From assembly GCA_016932415.1 (NCBI GenBank), contig JAFGCX010000004.1:1-39033 (forward strand): a DNA stretch of 39,033 nucleotides, in the 5' to 3' direction. Positions 1 to 8,508 of this stretch are shown here, in pieces (position 1 is the first letter of the stretch; the number at the start of each line of letters is the position of its first letter). The position numbers and the translations under genes are program-made. The stretch comes from Candidatus Krumholzibacteriota bacterium (GTDB lineage: Bacteria > Krumholzibacteriota > Krumholzibacteriia > Krumholzibacteriales > Krumholzibacteriaceae). The notes below the pieces were generated by a model. That model was not told the DNA's origin. It saw only the letters and a list, made by a program, of their open reading frames with translations, and searched no databases.

Positions 1-2
1 AC

Positions 3-284
3 CTGACGGCGAAGGACATAAACAATTCGATCGGCCAGACCCGAGTGGATGTCCTGTATGTATGCCCGCTGAAGAAAAATAGCGTCGAATCTATCCTCAA
101 AATATCTCGTGATAAAAAAATATGCACCTACACCGGAGTTCCGGCATATGTCGTAGCGGGCCTGGTAGTGGGGTTTGATGATGAGGACGGTAAACCAAAA
201 ATTCTCATCAATCTGGAGGAAGCGAAGTTGCAGGGAGCTGACTTCAGTTCAAAGTTGTTAAGAATTTCGAGAATAATAAATTAG
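3..284 (+). CDS. YfiR-like (DUF4154) periplasmic protein, C-terminal part
   Basis: The frame is open from the first bases of the window, so the gene begins upstream and only about the last 93 residues are present; the GTG at 45 is just an internal codon. The end matches the DUF4154/YfiR pattern: a segment L-Y-V followed by a helix, a short strand with V-A-G-L-V-V-G-F, a strand of the I-L-I-N-L type, then E-A-K-L-Q-G-A-D-F-S-S-K-L-L-R-I. Family knowledge: YfiR-type proteins are small periplasmic proteins that often sit beside TonB-dependent receptors and GGDEF or histidine-kinase sensors; YfiR itself restrains the cyclase YfiN. Here the next gene, 51 bases on, is a TonB-dependent receptor, which fits that arrangement and suggests one transcript. 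Partner sensor not visible. The family call rests on pattern recall, not a search. Confidence 0.72.
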   Translation: MTAKDINNSIGQTRVDVLYVCPLKKNSVESILKISRDKKICTYTGVPAYVVAGLVVGFDDEDGKPKILINLEEAKLQGADFSSKLLRISRIIN

Positions 285-335
285 TTAATGGCAGGCATTG
301 TTTGTCGTTTTCATTTAGTCTTTGGAGGGATTGTC

Positions 336-2369
336 ATGAAAAAGCACATGAGTCTGGGTCGACTAGTGGCTGTGATGGCCGTTATGCTGCCGGTGGTTCT
401 CGGCGCGAGCGTTGCATTAGCGGAGGATACTGAAGAGATAGTGGATATGTCGCTTGAGGAGTTGTTGAATATCAAAATATCCATCGCTTCACAGTCGGAA
501 GAAACTATAACAGACAGCCCGGCGATCGTGTCCACAATCAATATGGAAGACATGAAAACATTCGGGGTGCGCACCCTGAAGGACGCTCTGGCCCACGTGC
601 CGGGTATAGTGATTCAGGACGCTCCGGTAGGCACGATCTCCATCATGATCAGAGGGCTTTCGGAGACGTTCAACCAGAAGGTGTTCTTCCTGCTGGAGGG
701 GGAGCCGTACTGGATGTCTTCGCACGGCGATATTCCCCTGTTGGGCATGCCGATTGAGATGATCGAGAAGATCGAGATCATCCGGGGGCCGGGGGCGGTC
801 ACTTACGGCACGAACGCTTCGGCCGGTGTGATAAATGTGATTTTGAAAAAGGATGTGGACCGGACGCAGGTAGCGATGACCGGCGGCAGCCACGGCCTGC
901 TGAACGTAAGCGCCCGGCACTCGAGAAAGTTCGATGGCGGCCACTATTATCTCGGCGCGTCCAACCAGTCCATGTCGGACGGATATGATGCGAAGTATGA
1001 TGAGACGGTGCTGGTATTTCCGTTCAGTGCGGGCCGCCAGGTGGCAGACGGTGACACCATAGCGTTCCCGACATCGGGTACCATTCAAAAAAGGGAAGAG
1101 TACTTTAATATCGTGGGCGGGCTGAATTATAAGGGTCTGAACGTGATGGGTCACTACTTCAAACAGACTGTCAACGGGCTTGGCGGCGCGCCGCTGATTT
1201 TCCAAAAAAATGATCTGACCTACCAGGGATTCCTGGCCCATCTGGATTACCGCCGGGATATATCCGGTTTTGAAACCAGGTTTTTCGCCAACTACAATCC
1301 GTTCTTTTTAGAGCTGGATATCGAAAATTTCCTGGGTTCCATGGGGGCAAACAATGTCGTTACTGCCGAGCGGGGGAAACAACAATACATCGGGCCTTTT
1401 TCCAACAATTACCGGGCCACGGCCGGAGCCAGCACGCGGTACAAATTCTCCGAGAACGGCAGCATGCTGCTCGGGCTGGAAAACGAAGTACGGAAAGCCG
1501 GGGAATACCAAAAAACGGATGCTGAGGACATCTTCGTCGCCCTTCAATCCGAGAATATTACGGTCAATGAATTTTCTTCGTTCCTGCAGCTGGACTGGAG
1601 GTTCGGCAAGCTGAGGACGGTGGCCGGCGGGAGATACGTGAACAATGAACTGGCCGGCTCCCACGTGTCGCCAAGGGCCTCTTTGATTTATGGAATAAAC
1701 GAATTCAACTCAGTCAAGCTGTTATACTCCGAGGGATTCAACTCGCCGGTTATTTCTCAGCAAGAACTGCTGATTCCGTTTGTTATCGAAGGCAATAAGG
1801 ACCTGAAGGCCGAGCTCATCCGTTCCATGGATTTGGCCTACACCCATGCGACGCAGAATCAGATTTTGATTCTAAGCGGCTATTTTATCAAAACTGTCGA
1901 TGCCATTGACCGGGTGCAGGAGGCATCCGCCTCGCAGCCACAGTACCAAAACGTGGACGGGTACGAACGGTACGGAGCGGAGTTGGATTTTCAGCGGTCG
2001 TTCTTGAAAATGAAGGTCATGGCCAACCTGGCCTACAATGAGCAGGGAAATGAAGTGCTGCCGGACGATGTGCTGGCCGCGTTCGTGCCCAAATTGACCT
2101 TCAGCCTGGGCATCAGATACAACGTGTATCAGCACCACTACCTCGGCCTGTCGGAACGATTTATTAGCGAACGGGGTGAAGTGGATTACCTGAACGTGAC
2201 CAACTTTAGCTACTGGCTGAACTACGACAAGCTGAATGTAAACTTCACTGTCGAAAATGTATTCGATGAAAACATTCAAAATCCGGACGTGAACTCGGGA
2301 AGAATTCCATCCATTCCAGGTGGTCCGGGCAGGAGCTTCTACGCCGGGGTGTCTTACAGTATTTTTTAG
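336..2369 (+). CDS. TonB-dependent outer-membrane receptor
   Basis: A protein of about 677 residues with a signal peptide (M-K-K-H-M start, hydrophobic core, cleavage near A-L-A-E), a short segment M-S-L-E-E-L-L-N-I typical of one receptor group, and a plug domain with D-A-L-A-H-V-P-G-I and I-E-I-I-R-G-P-G-A-V-T-Y-G-T-N-A-S-A-G-V-I-N-V (about residues 150-175). The rest is an alternating beta-barrel pattern ending in a terminal Phe, as outer-membrane proteins do. An in-frame codon exists at 288, but the ATG at 336 has a GGAGGGA ribosome site six bases upstream and starts directly with the signal peptide, so 336 is chosen. Substrate cannot be told. Codon choice (Leu CTG, Arg CGG) looks different from the AGG/CTC/CTT-rich genes further right, so the pair with the YfiR-like gene may have another origin. 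IS110 debris abuts the stop codon. Confidence 0.93.
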   Translation: MKKHMSLGRLVAVMAVMLPVVLGASVALAEDTEEIVDMSLEELLNIKISIASQSEETITDSPAIVSTINMEDMKTFGVRTLKDALAHVPGIVIQDAPVGTISIMIRGLSETFNQKVFFLLEGEPYWMSSHGDIPLLGMPIEMIEKIEIIRGPGAVTYGTNASAGVINVILKKDVDRTQVAMTGGSHGLLNVSARHSRKFDGGHYYLGASNQSMSDGYDAKYDETVLVFPFSAGRQVADGDTIAFPTSGTIQKREEYFNIVGGLNYKGLNVMGHYFKQTVNGLGGAPLIFQKNDLTYQGFLAHLDYRRDISGFETRFFANYNPFFLELDIENFLGSMGANNVVTAERGKQQYIGPFSNNYRATAGASTRYKFSENGSMLLGLENEVRKAGEYQKTDAEDIFVALQSENITVNEFSSFLQLDWRFGKLRTVAGGRYVNNELAGSHVSPRASLIYGINEFNSVKLLYSEGFNSPVISQQELLIPFVIEGNKDLKAELIRSMDLAYTHATQNQILILSGYFIKTVDAIDRVQEASASQPQYQNVDGYERYGAELDFQRSFLKMKVMANLAYNEQGNEVLPDDVLAAFVPKLTFSLGIRYNVYQHHYLGLSERFISERGEVDYLNVTNFSYWLNYDKLNVNFTVENVFDENIQNPDVNSGRIPSIPGGPGRSFYAGVSYSIF

Positions 2370-2373
2370 CCCC

Positions 2374-2556
2374 CAGATTCGGAACAGTATTAATATCTTT
2401 GTTTCTGAATGCTTCAAGGATTGCTTTCGCGTCGGTCCGGTCTGTTTTATTTTTTGGGACACATGGCCTGACTTCATGAGAGGGAAGAAGAAATACTTCA
2501 TGTCCGAGTTCTATGAATTCTCTAGCCCAATAGTGAGCAGCCCTGCGGGCTTCGAA
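2374..2556 (-). pseudogene. IS110-family transposase remnant
   Basis: Read on the minus strand, one frame gives about 60 residues with the IS110 N-terminal pattern: A-H-Y-W-A-R-E-F near the start, then G-H-E-V, then V-R-P-C-V, and K-T-D-R-T-D-A-K-A-I-L-E-A, the conserved DEDD-type nuclease region of IS110/IS1111 transposases. Upstream, the frame is broken by a TGA before the start region, and downstream nothing of the C-terminal half is seen. The fragment touches the stop codon of the TonB receptor. It is a dead piece, not an active element; no terminal inverted repeats or target duplication were recognised. Confidence 0.8.
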
Positions 2557-2559
2557 TCA

Positions 2560-2960
2560 CGAGACTGTCACAAAGAAGATGATCCTTTTAAGGTGATCTC
2601 AGTGTGGTAATAAACTCCGTTCGGTTCTGAAAACAATCTCCGGTTTGCCAACAACAAAGCCGACGATGTGACCGAAAAAAAACTGACTAAGGGTAATCCG
2701 ACAATGGCTGCAAAGTTCGCTGAGCCAAGAACGATGTTTCTGAATGACACTCACACCAAGCCACACTGCCCCGACCCTATTGAGCCCCAGGGGGACCCCA
2801 GGCTTGTGGGGCGGTTAGATCTTTGGTTCTATTCTGAAAACGTAGAATTGGGATACGTGATGTTATGACTTCGAGGATAATATTGCTGAGGAGAATCCAA
2901 AACCCAGGACCCCACCACTTTTATTCAAATAAATCAAAGAGATACCGGGTTATCATACAG
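2560..2960. other. about 400 bases without a recognisable gene
   Basis: This stretch lies between the IS110 and IS3 fragments. Short open frames occur on both strands but none has a ribosome site, a codon pattern like the neighbours or a family motif I know. It may contain further decayed transposon sequence, but I cannot identify any. Confidence 0.5.
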
Positions 2961-2965
2961 GAACT

Positions 2966-3025
2966 GGTCTCCGCCTGGCGAAGCGCAAAGGCGATCTACT
3001 GTTAGGTGAACCTTGTCTTCTTCAT
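2966..3025 (-). pseudogene. IS3-family OrfA (helix-turn-helix) remnant
   Basis: On the minus strand an ATG at 3025 is preceded by GGAGG with eight bases of spacing and reads M-K-K-T-R-F-T, stop, Q, stop, I-A-F-A-L-R-Q-A-E-T. This is the start of the IS3-group OrfA (transposase_8, HTH) with two codons turned into stops; intact relatives have E-E-Q in that place. After A-E-T similarity is lost. So it is a short inactive fragment. The IS5-prime flank (3026-3095) borders directly on the truncated secreted-protein relic. Confidence 0.78.
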
Positions 3026-3096
3026 GGTAAAATCCTCCGTTCCCAAGGCGGTATTTTACCAGAATTTTAACATTTTGAGTGGATCAGTTTATTGGA

Positions 3097-3405
3097 GGGA
3101 GGTCATACGACGTATACAGGAGCACCGTCTCGGAACTCTCCTACTCCTGGGAATTCCGCGGTACCGTGGCAGCATATCAGCTGCAATCATATTCATTCAC
3201 TGACTCGACTACGGCAGACGGGGATCTCATCGACCCCAACTATCATCATTACAGGATCGTGGCCAAATCCTCATCGGCTGACCTTTACTGGATCTCTCCG
3301 CCGGACAGTGGTTATTCGGAGGACAATATCTCTCCGCCATCACCGGTATCGCCCTGGGCCGCCCAGAACTATCCCAACCCGTTCAACCCTGTGACGACGA
3401 TCCGA
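3097..3405 (+). pseudogene. Relic of a secreted FN3 + type IX sorting-domain protein
   Basis: The frame carries the last strands of a fibronectin-III-like module (R-S-Y-D-V-Y-R-S, later H-H-Y-R-I-V-A-K-S-S-S-A-D-L-Y-W-I-S), then the linker P-D-S-G-Y-S-E-D-N-I-S-P, and finally the start of the sorting domain Q-N-Y-P-N-P-F-N-P-V-T-T-I-R. The same order (Y-S-V-W-R-S ... S-V-D-N-L-S-P ... N-F-P-N-P-M-N-P-V-T) occurs in the intact protein at 22034-24058. There is no signal peptide or propeller part, and the sorting domain stops after about 14 residues, right before a terminator hairpin. It is therefore broken at both ends; the IS3 fragment lies just upstream of the break. Confidence 0.82.
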
Positions 3406-3411
3406 TTGCTG

Positions 3412-3449
3412 AAAAAGCCGGGTCAGCTGATGATGATCCGGCTTTTCTC
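3412..3449. terminator. Two-way rho-independent terminator
   Basis: A stem of 13 pairs (one G-T) with arms 3413-3425 and 3434-3446 and an eight-base loop. The arms begin with AAAAGCCGG and end with CCGGCTTTT, so there is a T run on the 3-prime side on either strand. It lies about 70 bases past the stop codon of the minus-strand FG-GAP gene, so its main job is likely to end that operon; it also ends the plus-strand relic. Confidence 0.82.
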
Positions 3450-3516
3450 ATCGGGATGATACCGGTTGGGGAATTGACTAGATGGTTTTTGGTTTCAGCT
3501 CCTTAAAAGGTACTAA

Positions 3517-6500
3517 TTATCTCAACAATACCATCTTCTTCGTCTGCGCAAAATCGCCGGCAACGAGGCGGCAGAAATATATCCCGGAGGAGACTTGCCT
3601 GCCTTTATCGTTGTCGCCGTTCCAAGATATTTCATAACGATCTGGTTGCCTGTGGCTATCACATAATATTCTAACCAGAGACCCATTCACATCGTATATT
3701 CGCAGACTTACGTATTGGGGCTTTGCCACTTCGTATCTTATAACGGTCGATGGGTTAAATGGATTGGGATGATTCTGGCAGAGAGTCGTACGTGTCGGTG
3801 GCTTTGGCAACAAGTCATCGTTGTTTTCAATGAAATCTTCAGTGCCGACCAGAAGAATGAAGCGTGATTCACTCTCCTGATCGATAAATCTCCTGTTTCC
3901 CAGCAGGAACCTGTAGCAACAAATCTCATTTCCGATTTTGACCAGTCTATTGAGATCTTTATCGATAAGAAATACCTCAGTGTCTTCAGGCATGTCACCA
4001 GTTCCAAAGAAATTGAGAGATACCTCGTCACTTCCGGTTTCACCCTGGAAGTTCTTTGCCACGTCAAAATCCCATAGTTGTCCCCAGATTGTTTCTTCAT
4101 CAAGGCCGATAAATTTATATTCTGATTTCATGGTCGAGTACTCTTCAGATCTGAACTCCTGATATCCTCTTCTTATATCGGAACTGTAATTTCCTTTGTG
4201 TGTTCGCCAGGAATTATGAGGAAAATACAGAGATATATTATTCCCGGGAGGCATTGGCGCGTCGGACCGGTCATGGGTATCCCATCCATCTGACGCTCCA
4301 GGATCAACACCGATATAGTTTTCCAGGTCCTTCGAATCTTGAGAGAGCGCCTGAATATTGATTATCCAGGATGAATCGTCGTCATCAGTGTTTGGATCAG
4401 GAAGATTGCTGGAGGTATTGGCTGATAATTCAGCAGGAACTTTCCGGGGCGGGACAAGAAGAACAATATCCTTATCCATCAGGTTCTTCACCCAAAACCC
4501 ATTAAAAGGTTCAAGGATATCAACGTCGTAGTCATAACCTGTCCCAGGCACCCATTCTACAGGCGGTTCCACTGCGACCATTTCCGCCTCTGCCATCGAA
4601 AGAACGGTTCCGCCAATCGTGTCCACCATTATCGAATCCCAGGCGATATTAAAAGCGAAAGGATTACCTGTTAAATTATATCCGGTATTAAGTAGAATTG
4701 AAAAACTGCTGTCAGTCGGTGCCGACAGACCTTCAGCCGGGTCGGTATCGATCTGATGCGGTTCACGGGTTATGAACCAGTATCCTCTGCCCTGTTCAAA
4801 CGAAAAGAGGATATCATTGGGTAGTTCGGAATATGTGTTATTGTTATTCTCATAAGCGTACAACCGCCATTGCGTGTTATCCGGGCCGCCGACATCATCT
4901 GTGATCACACCGGTAAGTGGTTGCTGGATCTCAAGGGGGAGGGAGAGCATGCGAAACTGTTCACCTTGATGCAGCAAAGGCTCGCGAAGCTCCGTCGTTG
5001 TTACTCTGATGCTTTTGGGGTTGATTTCCGGCGTGAGTGGAGGATCGCTCAGAGTCCGGGTAAAGGTCCGGACATTGACCCAATATTCAATTCCCCTCGG
5101 ACCCGGCACGGTATCGGGAATAGTAGCGAATGGTAACTGCTCACCGACCTGGATTTCCACTTCCTGGTACTCTGTCTCTCCACCGGGGCGGTAATAAAGC
5201 GTTCCCTGCTCAAAAAACGTGCCTTCGGGAAGAGAGACCGATACTTTGATATCACGCCCTTGAAGAAAATCCGAATTCCGGTTCGGTCCCGGAACAGATG
5301 ATATCTGATCAGGTTGCTGAACTGCCTGATGGAAGACGGAATCTGCCGGGGCTCCTCGAGGATCGAACGCGAAGACCCCGCTGTTTTCCACACGGATATA
5401 ATAATCAAGACCTGCTTCCGTGACACCGTTCCCAGGTATCACCGCCATAAAATCACCTTCAGGGAGCAGCAAGATCGGGACACTGTCATTAAAAGCAACT
5501 CCGGAATCTGAAGGACGATAGAAGACGAACCCCTTCTCTATATTTACTTCCGGGCCAGGTATCATGTTTATCGTCAATGCCTCTCCGAGGGGTACGTCAT
5601 TCATCGGATTCAATAATCTGGTTTGGAAATCAAGGCTCCGTATATCGGTCGTTACCTGGACGGAAACATTCGGCTTGAGCGGATCATTGCTGGTTATCTC
5701 GATCGCGCCGGATATATCAAGTTCCAGACGGGGTTCCACATATATCAACATGGTATCGTTTTGACCCGGCAGGAGATTGAACACGGCAGACTTGGAAAGA
5801 CGCATTTCCGAAGAGGGCAGGTCGATATGATTGACTGAAAGCAGTTTGTTGCCCGAGTTGCCGATAACCAACTCGACTGAAGCAGTATCGCCCAGTGATA
5901 TGGTCTCGAAGGAGAGTGAATCGGCCAAAGTCGAGATTTCAGGCCGGAAAGGTTCTATCGGTCCAACATCTATCAAATAAGAAGCAATATGCTGTATGAT
6001 GCTCACGCGATTCGGTACAGAGATTGTCCGCAGGCGCAGGATGACGTCGCGGCTGTCAAACGGGACAAGAAAGGTATCCCAGATGAGCGAATCCTTCTTT
6101 CCGCCCGGGGATGTCCTGAAGGGTCCGACTTTCCCCGTTTGACCATTTATGGAGGAAGGATGCCACCCAGGTTCTCCCTCGAACTGATAATCCACTACGA
6201 TCCAGATCGAATCGGATTCGACATCGATCGCATTAAAATGTATACGGCAGGAAACAGAATCAATATGTTCCACCGCAACAGACTTTAAGAAGGCGCCGTT
6301 GTTGGGAAGGTGATTGGTCGGAAAGAGCGGGTCACCTTTATAGACGGGAGCTCTTAAACCTGAATAGATAGTGTTACTGCCATTGTTTCCGCACACAATA
6401 TCCAGGTCACCGTCTGAATCAATATCCTTCAGCGCAATATTATTTGTAAGATCATGCCGCAAAGAAGACCAGGCCGGTTCCGCCTGAAAGACTCCTCCAA

Positions 6501-8490
6501 AGTTCAGGTAGAGGTTGTTATATTCTTCAAAGTAATTGTTACCGCAGACGAGATCAAGGAACCCATCGTCGTTTATATCCCCCGGCGCTATGCTTTTTGT
6601 TTCGTTACTCGGTCCTGGAAACCAAACCGGTGTTGAATTCAAGACACCTCCGTTGTTCGGGTAGATTATATTATTCCCATCATTTCCACACACAAGATCC
6701 AGGTCTCCATCTGAATCTATATCAGACAGCACGACGCTGTTTGTCGGATTATACTCCCCCACCGAATACCATGCCGGCGTCGTTTGAAAAACACCCCCGT
6801 CATTCAGGTAAAGAGTGTTGGTCTCTTCGTCGTTTCCGCAGACCAGGTCGAGATCGCCATCACCATCGATATCGCCCAGAGCCACGCTGGTTGTCTTATT
6901 ATCCGGACCCGAGACCCATATCGGTTCCTGTTGGAACATTCCTCCGTCATTCGGGTATAACGTATTGGTTTGATCATAGTTGCCGCAGACCAGGTCGAGA
7001 TCGCCGTCTGAATCAATGTCTCCCAACGCGACGCTTCTTGTGTCATAAGCAGGTCCGGAAGACCAGATCGGTTCAAGTTGAAAAACGTTTCCGTTATTCA
7101 GGTATAGCGTATTGCTCGCACCGGATTCTCCGCAGACAAGATCAAGATCTCCATCCAGGTCTATGTCCCCCAGCGCGACGCTCGATGTATTATCGCCAAA
7201 TCTTGAAGACCAGGCAGGCTCTGTCTGGATGACATTCCCATCGTTCAGGTAGAGCGTGTTATGTTCCTGACCATAGTTCCCGCACACCAGGTCGATGTCA
7301 CCGTCCGAGTCTATATCCCCGATAGCCACGCTTCTTGTGTCATTGTTTGGTCCTGAAGACCAACCCGGGCTGGTCTGAAAAATGTTCCCATCGTTCAGGT
7401 AAAGGGTGTTGAAACCACCCCGGTCATTACCACAGACGAGATCCAGGTCACCATCACCATCTATATCCCCAAGGGCTACCCATTTTGTAATATCTTCCCA
7501 CTGCGACGACCAGGCCCATTGAAAAACGCCCCCATCGTTCAGGTAAAGCTTGTTGCTGGAAGAACTTCCACTCACAAGATCCAGGTCACCATCGGAATCT
7601 ATGTCCCCGAGGGCTACACTGTACACCTGGGCGGGGCCATTTTGCCAAATCGGCTCTACCTGAAATACTCCTTCATCGTTCAGGTAAAGAACACTATATT
7701 GAGAAACACCTACGGAGGAGTGGTTCCCACAAAGGAGATCCAGGTCACCATCACCATCCATATCCCCAAAGGCTACGCTTCTTGTCTCATTGCCGGGCCC
7801 TGAAGACCATATCGGTTCCTGCTGAAAGATCCCTCCATCATTGAGGTAGATTTTGTTACTGGCGAGGGTACCACAAGCTAGGTCCAGATCGCCGTCCGAG
7901 TCTATATCTCCGAGGGCCATGCTTGTTGTTTCTCCCGTAGACCATATCTGTCCAGTCTGAAAAACTCCATCAACGTTGAGGTAGAGCGCGTTGTCATAAT
8001 ATCCGTTACATACAAGATCCAGATCACCATCCGAGTCAACGTCTCCAAGGACTATACAGTCAGCATTACGCCCGGAAGACCATGCCCGCGGTGTTTGAAA
8101 AACTCCACCGGCATTCAGAAAAAGAACGATGTGACCATAATTGTCCCGAGTCACAAGGTCCAGGTCACCATCACCATTTATATCTCCAAGGGCCAGGCAG
8201 TATGAGTGAGTCGATTCCAGCGACAATGCCGGTTCCAGATGAAAAACTCCACCCTCGTTCAGGTAGAACCTGGTGTTAACCGAGTTGCCACAAGCGAGGT
8301 CAAGGTCGCCGTCTGAGTCTATGTCCCCGAGAGCGATGCTGTATGTCCAGTTAGCCAGTTCTGAGGACCAATCCGGATAATCGGGAAAATACGATTTCTG
8401 GCACAATGCCCGTTGTGAACAGATGGATGTCAGAACGGTGATCGCCAATATGAATCCAAGGGGTTTAAATTTTATTTTAATAAATGGCAT
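3517..8490 (-). CDS. Giant secreted FG-GAP/VCBS repeat protein with type IX sorting domain
   Basis: A 1657-residue protein. Order: signal peptide (about 1-30), 14 FG-GAP/VCBS repeats (about 50-735), a linker, an ASH/HYDIN-type Ig-like domain (about 870-975, with S-L-G-D-T-A-S-V-E-L-V-I-G-N-S-G), further beta-rich segments, a domain starting G-E-Q-F-R-M-L-S-L-P-L, and a sorting domain (last 88 residues: H-P-N-P-F-N-P-S-T-V to K-K-M-V-L-L-R). Each repeat holds a D-x-D-x-D-G-D loop, which in this family binds calcium. Fourteen repeats fit two seven-bladed integrin-like propellers. It is the second gene of an operon: only 18 bases separate it from the stop of the gene before it, and a terminator follows at 3412. 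The ribosome site is weak. Role unknown; adhesion or surface scaffold is inference. Base composition is more AT-rich than the 14-26 kb block. Confidence 0.93.
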   Translation of the reverse strand: MPFIKIKFKPLGFILAITVLTSICSQRALCQKSYFPDYPDWSSELANWTYSIALGDIDSDGDLDLACGNSVNTRFYLNEGGVFHLEPALSLESTHSYCLALGDINGDGDLDLVTRDNYGHIVLFLNAGGVFQTPRAWSSGRNADCIVLGDVDSDGDLDLVCNGYYDNALYLNVDGVFQTGQIWSTGETTSMALGDIDSDGDLDLACGTLASNKIYLNDGGIFQQEPIWSSGPGNETRSVAFGDMDGDGDLDLLCGNHSSVGVSQYSVLYLNDEGVFQVEPIWQNGPAQVYSVALGDIDSDGDLDLVSGSSSSNKLYLNDGGVFQWAWSSQWEDITKWVALGDIDGDGDLDLVCGNDRGGFNTLYLNDGNIFQTSPGWSSGPNNDTRSVAIGDIDSDGDIDLVCGNYGQEHNTLYLNDGNVIQTEPAWSSRFGDNTSSVALGDIDLDGDLDLVCGESGASNTLYLNNGNVFQLEPIWSSGPAYDTRSVALGDIDSDGDLDLVCGNYDQTNTLYPNDGGMFQQEPIWVSGPDNKTTSVALGDIDGDGDLDLVCGNDEETNTLYLNDGGVFQTTPAWYSVGEYNPTNSVVLSDIDSDGDLDLVCGNDGNNIIYPNNGGVLNSTPVWFPGPSNETKSIAPGDINDDGFLDLVCGNNYFEEYNNLYLNFGGVFQAEPAWSSLRHDLTNNIALKDIDSDGDLDIVCGNNGSNTIYSGLRAPVYKGDPLFPTNHLPNNGAFLKSVAVEHIDSVSCRIHFNAIDVESDSIWIVVDYQFEGEPGWHPSSINGQTGKVGPFRTSPGGKKDSLIWDTFLVPFDSRDVILRLRTISVPNRVSIIQHIASYLIDVGPIEPFRPEISTLADSLSFETISLGDTASVELVIGNSGNKLLSVNHIDLPSSEMRLSKSAVFNLLPGQNDTMLIYVEPRLELDISGAIEITSNDPLKPNVSVQVTTDIRSLDFQTRLLNPMNDVPLGEALTINMIPGPEVNIEKGFVFYRPSDSGVAFNDSVPILLLPEGDFMAVIPGNGVTEAGLDYYIRVENSGVFAFDPRGAPADSVFHQAVQQPDQISSVPGPNRNSDFLQGRDIKVSVSLPEGTFFEQGTLYYRPGGETEYQEVEIQVGEQLPFATIPDTVPGPRGIEYWVNVRTFTRTLSDPPLTPEINPKSIRVTTTELREPLLHQGEQFRMLSLPLEIQQPLTGVITDDVGGPDNTQWRLYAYENNNNTYSELPNDILFSFEQGRGYWFITREPHQIDTDPAEGLSAPTDSSFSILLNTGYNLTGNPFAFNIAWDSIMVDTIGGTVLSMAEAEMVAVEPPVEWVPGTGYDYDVDILEPFNGFWVKNLMDKDIVLLVPPRKVPAELSANTSSNLPDPNTDDDDSSWIINIQALSQDSKDLENYIGVDPGASDGWDTHDRSDAPMPPGNNISLYFPHNSWRTHKGNYSSDIRRGYQEFRSEEYSTMKSEYKFIGLDEETIWGQLWDFDVAKNFQGETGSDEVSLNFFGTGDMPEDTEVFLIDKDLNRLVKIGNEICCYRFLLGNRRFIDQESESRFILLVGTEDFIENNDDLLPKPPTRTTLCQNHPNPFNPSTVIRYEVAKPQYVSLRIYDVNGSLVRILCDSHRQPDRYEISWNGDNDKGRQVSSGIYFCRLVAGDFAQTKKMVLLR
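6350..8343 (-). repeat. 14 tandem FG-GAP-coding units of about 142 bases
   Basis: The N-terminal half of the gene is a run of 14 in-frame units of roughly 46-53 codons. The shared core is S-V-A-L-G-D-I-D-S-D-G-D-L-D-L-V-C-G-N, followed by N-T-L-Y-L-N-D-G-G-V-F-Q and P-x-W-S-S-G. Similarity is visible at DNA level too, so recent duplication or conversion between units is likely. The last unit is the most diverged. Confidence 0.88.
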
Positions 8491-8508
8491 AAAGTTATAA
8501 TAATTCTT

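Noticed and set aside
288-335. Upstream extension of the TonB receptor
   Set aside because: The 16 extra residues precede the signal peptide and the ribosome site lies inside them; 336 is the better start.
489-1241. Long minus-strand open frame inside the TonB receptor gene
   Set aside because: It has no ribosome site or family likeness and lies fully against a strong gene with plug-domain motifs; it is a shadow of its codon pattern.
6597-7232. Plus-strand open frame across the FG-GAP repeats
   Set aside because: Its repeating R-H-S-G-like pattern just mirrors the tandem DNA units of the minus-strand gene.
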